A DNA stretch of 64,000 nt from assembly GCA_950097015.1 (NCBI GenBank), contig CATNEN010000039.1:15098501-15162500 (forward strand), written 5' to 3'. The stretch's first letter is position 1, and each line of letters starts with the position of its first letter. A program made the translations under genes and the position numbers. Under the pieces are notes generated by a model. It saw only the letters and a program-made list of their open reading frames with translations. It was not told the origin of the DNA and ran no database searches. Of the stretch, positions 57,755 to 64,000 are shown one piece after another. The DNA comes from Macrostomum hystrix. Its lineage: Eukaryota > Platyhelminthes > Macrostomidae.

Positions 57755-59215
57755 CAGGGTGCACAGGGGCGTAGGATGCAGGGTGCACAGGGGCGTAGGA
57801 TGCGGGGCGCACAGGGGCGAAGGATGCGGGGCGCACAGGGGCGTAGGATGCGGGGCGCACAGGGGCGTAGGATGCGGGGCGCACAGGGGCGTAGGATGCA
57901 GGGTGCACAGGGGCGTAGGATGCGGGGCGCACAGGGGCGTAGAATGCAGGGCGCACAGGGGCGAAGGATGCAGGGTGCACAGGGGCGTAGGATGCAGGGT
58001 GCACAGGGGCGTAGGATGCAGGGTGCACAGGGGCGTAGGATGCAGGGCGCACAGGGGCGTAGGATGCAGGGCGCACAGGGGCGTAGGATGCAGGGCGCAC
58101 AGGGGCGTAGGATGCAGGGTGCACAGGGGCGTAGGATGCAGGGTGCATGCAGGGTGCACAGGGGCGTAGGATGCAGGGCGCACAGGGGCGTAGGATGCAG
58201 GGCGCACAGGGGCGTAGGATGCAGGGTGCACAGGGGCGTAGGATGCAGGGCGCACAGGGGCGAAGGATGCAGGGCGCACAGGGGCGAAGGATGCAGGGCG
58301 CACAGGGGCGTAGGATGCAGGGTGCATGCAGGGCGCACAGGGGCGTAGGATGCAGGGTGCATGCAGGGCGCACAGGGGCGTAGGATGCAGGGTGCATGCA
58401 GGGCGCACAGGGGCGTAGGATGCAGGGTGCATACAGGGCGCACAGGGGCGAAGGATGCAGGGCGCACAGGGGCGAAGGATGCAGGGCGCACAGGGGCGTA
58501 GGATGCAGGGCGCACAGGGGCGTAGGATGCAGGGCGCACAGGGGCGTAGGATGCAGGGTGCACAGGGGCGTAGGATGCAGGGTGCATGCAGGGCGCACAG
58601 GGGCGTAGGATGCAGGGTGCACAGGGGCGTAGGATGCAGGGTGCACAGGGGCGTAGGATGCAGGGCGCACAGGGGCGTAGGATGCAGGGCGCACAGGGGC
58701 GTAGGATGCAGGGTGCACAGGGGCGTAGGATGCAGGGTGCATGCAGGGCGCACAGGGGCGTAGGATGCAGGGTGCACAGGGGCGAAGGATGCAGGGTGCA
58801 CAGGGGCGAAGGATGCGGGGCGCACAGGGGCGTAGGATGCGGGGCGCACAGGGGCGTAGGATGCGGGGCGCACAGGGGCGTAGGATGCAGGGTGCACAGG
58901 GGCGTAGGATGCGGGGCGCACAGGGGCGTAGAATGCAGGGCGCACAGCGGCGAAGGATGCAGGGTGCACAGGGGCGTAGGATGCAGGGTGCACAGGGGCG
59001 TAGGATGCAGGGCGCACAGGGGCGTAGGATGCAGGGCGCACAGGGGCGTAGGATGCAGGGCGCACATTGGCGTAGGATGCAGGGTGCACAGGGGCGTAGG
59101 ATGCAGGGCGCACAGGGGCGTATGATGCAGGGCGCACAGGGGCGTAGGATGCAGGGTGCACAGGGGCGTAGGATGCAGGATGCAGGGTGCAGGGTGCAGG
59201 GTGCACAGGATGCGG
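57755..59215. repeat. 24-bp minisatellite in P4HA intron
   Basis: About 60 units of GCAGGGTGCACAGGGGCGTA plus GGAT. Variants are GGTGC/GGCGC, GTAGG/GAAGG and GCAG/GCGG. Several units carry a 10-bp GCATGCAGGG-type insertion. The block with the GCGG variants near 57800-57960 is repeated near 58800-58960, a long-range duplication. All long frames here are repeat artefacts. Confidence 0.95.
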
Positions 59216-59257
59216 CAGGGCGCATCGCACAGATTGCAGGGTGCTGACGCAGACAAC

Positions 59258-59427
59258 CAAGCAGAAAGCGTACGCGAGAGTTGCGTCAAAGGACTTCTCT
59301 TCCGTCAGGAGCGATCCAACATCCAGGTGACCTCTGGCGATGGAGCCAGCTGAGATGTATTGCACATATTGTAGACGCAGGAGGGCGTTCGCAGCTCCGT
59401 CATAGTCGTCAGATGTCGGCAGTTTGG
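59258..59427 (-). CDS. P4HA: P4HA exon, N-terminal/peptide-binding region
   Basis: On minus it reads PTSDDYDGAANALLRLQ, then AGSIARGHLDVGSLLTEEKSF. It resembles the family segment D-x-x-GAAxALLRLQDxYxLDxxxIAxGxL...LTAEDCFELG before the TPR-like peptide-substrate domain. Acceptor: AAAG before CCAAACTG (start 59427). Donor: GTTGTC after 59258. Only 84 bp separate it from the repeats at 59511 that I place in the Polinton-like element, so upstream exons may lie beyond that insertion. Confidence 0.6.
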
Positions 59428-59510
59428 CTTTCCACGGATTTCAGCATGACATCGGCGGTCTCGACGCACTGTCCAACAAACAAGGCACCGCCACTAGTAG
59501 TATGGGTTAA

Positions 59511-59770
59511 CAGAACTCTGCCGCAAGGAATTCCGCGGAAATTCCGTGGGGCCCTAGTTTGCGAACATAGCGCCTATGTTTCACATAGCAGAACTCTGCC
59601 GCAAGGAAATCCGCGGAAATTCCATGGGACCCAGTGCATGTACATAGGTCCATGTTTTACATAGCAAAACTCTGCCGCAAGGAAGTCCTCGGAAATTCCG
59701 TGGGGTCCTAGTGTGTGAACAAACGCCATGTGTTTGCATAGTGGACTCTGTCGCAGGTAAATCTGTCTGA
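59511..59770. repeat. 77-bp tandem repeats at the Polinton-like end
   Basis: Three copies starting at 59511, 59589 and 59665, plus a partial fourth near 59741. Each contains AACTCTGCCGCAAGGAA and CGGAAATTCCRTGGG. The CCGCGGAAATTCCGTGG core is partly palindromic. They lie upstream of the first gene of the element. Confidence 0.85.
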
Positions 59771-60087
59771 GAGGGAGAGAGGCAGTCAGTGCAGTCTGAT
59801 AAACCGATTGTTTATTCAGTTCCACTCCTCCAATGGGAATTTCACTTTTGCTCTGGTCTGTGTTATTTTTTCATATGAAGACAACAACAAAACAACTGTT
59901 GGTCTGGGGAAAACAGTGAAACCACCGTCTGTTTGCAGTGGGTATGGCCAACACTGTAGAAATAGGACAGTGGATGCGTAGCATGGATACATAAACTCTG
60001 CCTAATGTTATTATATGTTTTCTTAGTATTATATATGCGCCCACAGTCTCACCCACCCCATTACATTAACCCACCCCACTCCGCTGG

Positions 60088-60095
60088 TATATAAG
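60088..60095 (+). promoter_or_regulatory. Candidate TATA box of the PC4-like gene
   Basis: TATATAAG 80 bp before the ATG at 60175, preceded by CACCC-rich sequence. Confidence 0.55.
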
Positions 60096-60174
60096 GGTGG
60101 GGATTTTTTTATTGTTAAGAGAGGATTTCTTTAAAACTAATAGCCATTTCGTCACGTAAGTTTGACCTGCTACC

Positions 60175-60936
60175 ATGGATCTTAGCGACGGCTTCAAAGT
60201 TCAAGTGCAGGAGTATGAAGGCAATAGATTCATCGCTATCCGACGCTTCTACTCTTCTGACGGGGAGCTGAAGCCTGGAATCCCTGGATTCAACTTGAAC
60301 GTACACCAATGGGAGAAGCTGAAGCAGCTAAGGCGCCAACTCGTGCAGGCTGCAGTCAACCGACGAAACGTCACTGCCAAGCTGGGCTCCGACAAGCTCG
60401 TAGAAGTCAAGCGAGGAGTCATCTGGCTCAAGCGACTGCCGGAGGACTGCACGGAGGATTTCCTGAGACGGAATTCGATCGAGATGACTCCCCGTCTGTG
60501 GCGAGCGCTGTGGTGCCATGTCGACCGGATCAGTAGTGAGCTGAGAGGAAAGTCACCGGAGTGCGAGTACGAGCTGGACCCTCAGGACATCAAGACCGAG
60601 CCGGACATCGAGAATCGGGCGGGCCAACACTCTAGTGAGGATGCGGACGACGAGAAGACGCTGCTGCTGATTTCCGAGTCAGACAACGCAACCTCCGAAC
60701 CGCTTCCAGCTGCAGCCCAAATTTCGACGCCCAAAGCATTCGGCTGCATCCCACAGCAGGACAGCGACCTGTCTCAGGATCCTTACTGGTACCAGGCCCG
60801 AGCGGCTGCGGGTCTCAGTGTCAACTGCTTGATCGGAAGCCGCAAGCGCAAGCAGCCATGGCCTCTGCGTAGGAGCGATGCGATCAAGTTTCCGAAGCTG
60901 ACGGATGACTCAGATGAAAACAAGGACAACGAGTGA
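60175..60936 (+). CDS. PC4-like single-stranded-DNA-binding/coactivator protein
   Basis: 253 aa, in a good start context (ACCATGG). Residues about 5-50 (FKVQVQEYEGNRFIAIRRFY, DGELKPGIPGFNLNVHQWEK) match the PC4/p15 fold: V-x-x-x-x-G-x-x-x-x-x-IRxFY, GELKPGxxG, L-x-x-x-QWExLK. PC4 proteins bind ssDNA and act in transcription or replication. A second basic region follows (GVIWLKRLPEDC, MTPRLWRALWCHVDRI), then an acidic stretch (SSEDADDEKTLLLISESDN) and a C-terminal basic patch (GSRKRKQPWPLRRSD) that may be a nuclear localisation signal. It is the first gene of the element, with its own TATA-like box and an AATAAA at 61177. The domain call is confident; its role in the element is inference. Confidence 0.75.
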   Translation: MDLSDGFKVQVQEYEGNRFIAIRRFYSSDGELKPGIPGFNLNVHQWEKLKQLRRQLVQAAVNRRNVTAKLGSDKLVEVKRGVIWLKRLPEDCTEDFLRRNSIEMTPRLWRALWCHVDRISSELRGKSPECEYELDPQDIKTEPDIENRAGQHSSEDADDEKTLLLISESDNATSEPLPAAAQISTPKAFGCIPQQDSDLSQDPYWYQARAAAGLSVNCLIGSRKRKQPWPLRRSDAIKFPKLTDDSDENKDNE

Positions 60937-61176
60937 ATTTCCAAGTGACAGTACATGCGTCAAATAATTTCTAACTTCTTTCATTTGGTCAAATGCGCGC
61001 TAAGCTTATTATCTATCCAGCCATATTTCAGCAATATAGGCTACAGTGTAATTTTGCTCTGTGCTTCTCGCAATAGCTAATTTAACTGTCTTTTTTGGCT
61101 TTATTTCTCGGTATATGTATCAAGACATTTTATAAACTACATTGTGGCAATGCAACTTAAGAAAGTTGCTAAAGAC

Positions 61177-61182
61177 AATAAA
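61177..61182 (+). terminator. Poly(A) signal between PC4-like gene and integrase
   Basis: AATAAA about 240 bp after the PC4-like stop and 36 bp before the integrase ATG, suggesting separate transcripts. Confidence 0.45.
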
Positions 61183-61217
61183 TAATATTGATTCTGACAT
61201 CCTCTTCATGTTGGAAA

Positions 61218-62285
61218 ATGGAAAAGCTTTACTACAATCCCGCTCAGCCGGCCAGTTTCTCAGGTGCATCAAAGTTGCAGCAGCAACTAGGGAAAAATAA
61301 TGAGGGGAAATCTAGAAAATACATTGAGCTGTGGTTAACTGAACAGCCCGTGCACACACTGCACAGGTCGGCTAGAAGGCGCTATCCCAGAGCACCAATC
61401 ATAGTGAGAGCGATAGATGACCAGTGGGAACTTGACCTGGTCGAGATGATCCCATTCGCCAAGTACAACAAAGGCTACAAGTACATCCTCACTTGCATTG
61501 ACGTGTTGTCTAAATCAGCATGGGCCAAGCCGTTTAAGAACAAATCAGCTGCAGAAGTAAAGTCCGCATTCGAGAGCATTTTGAGATGCTCAATGCGCCA
61601 GCCTCGCACAGTCCGCACAGATCAGGGAAAAGAATTCATAAACACTAATTTTAGGCAGTTCTGCATACAGCGGGGAATCCTGGCCTTCAAAACTAACAGT
61701 GAGCAGAAAGCTGCAGTAATTGAGCGATGGAACCGAACTTTGAAGAGTAAGATGTGGAAATATTTCACTCACAAGAGCACACTGCTCTGGATTGATGTGC
61801 TGCCTAAGCTGGTGAAATCATACAACAATACTTACCACAGAAGTATCAAAATGGCACCGACAAGTGTCTGCAAAGAGAATGAGTCTGAGGTGTGGATGAA
61901 TCTGTACGACGGAAAGGCAATTGAGACTGTACAGCGACCCAAGAAGCCAAAGTTCTGTGAGAAACAGTCTGTGAGAATTTCAAATGCACCCAGGCTGTTC
62001 CGAAAGGGATACAAGGCCAACTGGAGCGAGGAGGTATACACTGTAGTGTGCAGGGCACCAAAGCACTACCCGTACATGTACAAGATCCGAGACATGAAGG
62101 GTGAGGAGATTCGCGGGCTCTTTCACGAGTATGAGCTGCAGGCTGTTCCGGAATCACAGCGGCTGTATGTCATTGAGAAGGTTTTGAAGTCAGAAAAGCG
62201 CAATGGGAAAATCCGCTATCTTGTCAAGTGGGCTGGCTACAACTCCACAGGCTGGGTGGATGAAAAGGACTTAAGAAAAGTGTAG
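61218..62285 (+). CDS. Polinton-type integrase with chromodomain
   Basis: 355 aa from the ATG at 61218 (MEKLYYNPAQPASFSGASKL, a start typical of Polinton integrases). An N-terminal HTH-like part (KYIELWLTEQPVHTLHR) precedes the retroviral-type catalytic core. Acidic triad: D in WELDLVEM, D in VRTDQGKEF, E in AAVIERWNRT. KYILTCIDVLSKSAWAKPF is diagnostic. The C-terminus is a chromodomain (YVIEKVLKSEKRNGKIRYLV, KWAGYNSTGWVDEKDL). It matches the transposon-derived F54H12.3-type proteins found across animals. No inactivating change is seen. Confidence 0.93.
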   Translation: MEKLYYNPAQPASFSGASKLQQQLGKNNEGKSRKYIELWLTEQPVHTLHRSARRRYPRAPIIVRAIDDQWELDLVEMIPFAKYNKGYKYILTCIDVLSKSAWAKPFKNKSAAEVKSAFESILRCSMRQPRTVRTDQGKEFINTNFRQFCIQRGILAFKTNSEQKAAVIERWNRTLKSKMWKYFTHKSTLLWIDVLPKLVKSYNNTYHRSIKMAPTSVCKENESEVWMNLYDGKAIETVQRPKKPKFCEKQSVRISNAPRLFRKGYKANWSEEVYTVVCRAPKHYPYMYKIRDMKGEEIRGLFHEYELQAVPESQRLYVIEKVLKSEKRNGKIRYLVKWAGYNSTGWVDEKDLRKV

Positions 62286-62318
62286 ATAAGCTGCAGATAA
62301 AAAAAATAATCAGATATA

Positions 62319-63131
62319 ATGAGAAACATTGTCATCAACAGCAACCATGGTGAAGGTATTTCTAGTGATTTTTATTTTTACCTTGCTTCACCTCTTTACC
62401 TGGATCGAAATGTGGACTATGAGGCAGCTCTTGTGGAAATCCATCTACCTGCTGCATGGTTCAATCTTGACGAACCTTACTGCATCTCTGTCTCAGATGG
62501 AAGAGAGCATGAGACCCTGGTTCTTCAACCTGGATGCTTTGGCAGAGTGGAGGAGCTGGTGGAGTCTTTGAATGAGCTGCTAGCCAACTCACGGCTGCAG
62601 TTCTTTGATGCTAGAAGTGATGGAGATGCTGCAATGGAGGCTGATCAGTCAGGTCTGATGGGACATTCTGCACCTGCTGCGGACAATGGAATAAGGTGTA
62701 CAATTGATGGCTCAAGGACAGTGGTGCAGAATAACACAGCTCAGGTGGAGCTGTATCTCCCGCCTCACCGGATTCTGCAGTGGCTTTGATTCGGAAGCCA
62801 AGGATTAAAAGTCCCACCTGGGCGTCTTGTATCTGAGCAGTTCATCGGCTGCCCGCGCACCAACCTAATCAATGTGCACTGCAGCATCATTGAGTCGAAT
62901 AACTGCAACCACAGCTCCCTGCTGAGAACTGTTAGAATGAGAGATGACATTCAATGGGGTGGCTATGTGAGCAAAGTGTTTAAGAAAACGATATTCTTCA
63001 CCATTCCTAGAGTCATCTATCTACATGGTATTCGAGTGCAGTTGCGAGATATTTTTGGAAGCCTACTGATCGCGCAGTCCAGCAGTCCAGTTTTGCTAAC
63101 AATTCAGATCCGTGAAAAAAGAATTTTATGA
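62319..63131 (+). pseudogene. Minor capsid (penton-like) protein, interrupted by TGA
   Basis: The frame starts MRNIVINSNHGEGISSDFYF and continues with LYLDRNVDYEAALVEIHLP, typical of the gene before the major capsid in adintovirus-like elements. A TGA at 62787-62789 ends it after 156 codons. The same frame then stays open for 113 more codons (for example RTNLINVHCSIIESNNCNHS, FTIPRVIYLHGIRVQ) to a TGA at 63129-63131. There is no frameshift, only the single stop. The protein would be the vertex/minor jelly-roll capsid component by family position. Sequencing error, a real nonsense mutation or readthrough are all possible. Confidence 0.7.
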
Positions 63132-63496
63132 ATTACCAGCAGCTGATTCGGCATTACTCGGGAGTTCAAACCCTTGGGGAGAAACCGGTACTCTATGGCT
63201 GCGGCAGCGCTCCAGGGCTCATGACGTACCAACCTCCACCGGTTGCTACAACTGCAGGTGCAGCGCGGCTAATAGACAAAAGGGAAAGTAAAAAGCCATC
63301 TGTGCGATCGAAAAGAAAACGAAAACATTCTGCTAAGGGTGACACAGGAAAGAAGAGTTCAAGAAAAAATCAGACGAGGGCCGGAAACAAAAAGCTTAAG
63401 AAGAAGAGAAAAACTAGGAAACAGAAAAAGGTAGGACAAGGAAAGCAAAAAATCTACAGAAAAACTGTGAAACGCGTACTGGATTCTCTGTCCTAA
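63128..63496 (+). CDS. Small basic protein (core/DNA-condensing candidate)
   Basis: 122 aa. Its ATG overlaps the preceding stop in an ATGA. The N-terminal part (MNYQQLIRHYSGVQTLGEKP, YGCGSAPGLMTYQPPP) is followed by a long Lys/Arg-rich tail (KKPSVRSKRKRKHSAKGD, KLKKKRKTRKQKKVG). Between the two capsid genes this suggests a virion DNA-binding protein like adenovirus core proteins; that is inference from charge and position. Confidence 0.6.
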   Translation: MNYQQLIRHYSGVQTLGEKPVLYGCGSAPGLMTYQPPPVATTAGAARLIDKRESKKPSVRSKRKRKHSAKGDTGKKSSRKNQTRAGNKKLKKKRKTRKQKKVGQGKQKIYRKTVKRVLDSLS

Positions 63497-63500
63497 CAAT

Positions 63501-64000
63501 ATGGCTTACGGGTTCAACCCTAGACTCGATCTGTTCAAGGCGCCTGTGCTTCAGACCTGTATTGAGAAATCTGCTTATGTTGACATTCATCCTGTAAACT
63601 CTATTGTTGCAAACTCACCAATTGAATTTGACTGCCATCAATCAGCTGATGAGTACACTGACCTGCTGAATTCCTTTCTCTATATTCGTTGTCGCGTTGT
63701 GAGATTGGGTGGTGCCCTGATCAGGGAGGATATTGTGACTGATGGTGCTGTTACCGAGCGCAGAGACAGCCAAGTGCACCCGGAGAATTTTGTTCTAGCT
63801 ACGGCCTTCTCGGATGTAATTGTCAGCATCAACCAGCGCATTGTCTCTGGAGGAGACCAGCTGTATCCCTACCATGCCTACTTCAAAGCTCTCATGAGCT
63901 CCTCCGATGCCCAGCAGCTTAAGTTTTACCCTGCTGGATTCCTGGAACCCGACTCTGCCGATGAGAGCCACACCGAGAGGCATATGATCTCCAACTGGGT
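63501..64000 (+). CDS. Major capsid (hexon-like, F54H12.2-type) protein, partial
   Basis: Starts 4 bp after the basic-protein stop and runs off the window after 166 codons. Recognisable blocks: HPVNSIVANSPIEFDCHQS, DEYTDLLNSFLYIRCRVV, VHPENFVLATAFSDVIVSIN and GGDQLYPYHAYFKALMSS. These are characteristic of the F54H12.2-type proteins regarded as the double-jelly-roll major capsid of Polintons and adintoviruses. No break in the visible part. Confidence 0.85.
   Translation, partial: MAYGFNPRLDLFKAPVLQTCIEKSAYVDIHPVNSIVANSPIEFDCHQSADEYTDLLNSFLYIRCRVVRLGGALIREDIVTDGAVTERRDSQVHPENFVLATAFSDVIVSINQRIVSGGDQLYPYHAYFKALMSSSDAQQLKFYPAGFLEPDSADESHTERHMISNW

Larger units (their letters stand above)
59500..64000 (+). 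mobile_element. Polinton/adintovirus-like element, left part
   Basis: Self-synthesising DNA transposon related to animal dsDNA viruses. Plus-strand genes, closely packed: PC4-like protein, chromodomain integrase, minor capsid (penton-like), small basic protein, major capsid (hexon-like). The integrase and major capsid match the nematode proteins F54H12.3 and F54H12.2, standard markers of this group. Polymerase B, ATPase and protease would lie to the right, outside the window. The left end is not defined; the 77-bp repeats at 59511-59770 are candidates for terminal sequence. One capsid gene carries an in-frame stop, so this copy is probably defective. Confidence 0.88.

Noticed and set aside
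57578-59365. Cys/Pro-rich frames of about 500-600 codons
   Set aside because: 24-bp array; only the two ends contain real exon sequence, in a defined frame.

Overview
ORGANISM. The window is eukaryotic nuclear DNA from an invertebrate animal: genes are split by GT-AG introns, coding exons are GC-rich and full of CAG (Gln) runs inside AT-rich non-coding DNA, and there are tRNA-derived SINEs, a Ty3/gypsy retrotransposon, Tc1/mariner and Merlin relics and a Polinton/adintovirus-type element. A repeat-rich free-living flatworm such as Macrostomum is my best guess; this is inference. No prokaryotic operon, CRISPR array or rRNA gene is visible. LAYOUT. 0-0.36 kb: last exon of an unrecognised gene (+). 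3.4-8.8 kb: complete AMFR/gp78 ubiquitin ligase (-), three exons. 9.6 kb: Merlin transposase relic. 10-14 kb: gene-free, with a tandem duplication and a MITE-like element. 14.5-24.3 kb: nucleobindin (+), with two pairs of duplicated exons and a histidine-rich heptapeptide tail. 26.3-29.0 kb: SEC13 (+), four exons. 30.2-30.9 kb: mariner relic (-). 32.0-34.6 kb: unrecognised Gln-rich two-exon gene (-). 36.0-45.9 kb: TTLL6/TTLL13-like tubulin glutamylase (-), eleven exons. 46.76-55.30 kb: almost intact Ty3/gypsy element (+) with gag, pol and an unusual third ORF. 56.9-59.4 kb: parts of a prolyl 4-hydroxylase alpha gene (-), apparently incomplete. 59.5-64.0 kb: one end of a Polinton/adintovirus-like element (+): PC4-like protein, integrase, minor capsid (broken by a stop), basic core-like protein and major capsid (cut by the window edge). 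HOW IT FITS TOGETHER. Four host genes act in or around the secretory system: AMFR in ER-associated degradation, SEC13 in COPII coats and nuclear pores, nucleobindin as a Golgi/ER-lumen calcium binder, and prolyl 4-hydroxylase in ER collagen maturation. I read this as coincidence, not an operon. Exon models for AMFR (654 aa), SEC13 (341 aa), nucleobindin (about 564 aa with exon 6b) and the TTLL (994 aa) were built by hand from splice sites and close exactly in frame. REPEATS. Almost every long intron and intergenic gap holds its own minisatellite (units of 13 to 45 bp), different from its neighbours. Many make long but meaningless open frames, which are excluded here. MOST INTERESTING. (1) The nucleobindin exon pair 6a/6b, which phase makes mutually exclusive, flanks a 1.66-kb minisatellite. 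(2) The gypsy element has a -1 slippery heptamer abutting the gag stop and a third ORF with its own TATA box. (3) The Polinton end carries a PC4-like gene upstream of the integrase.
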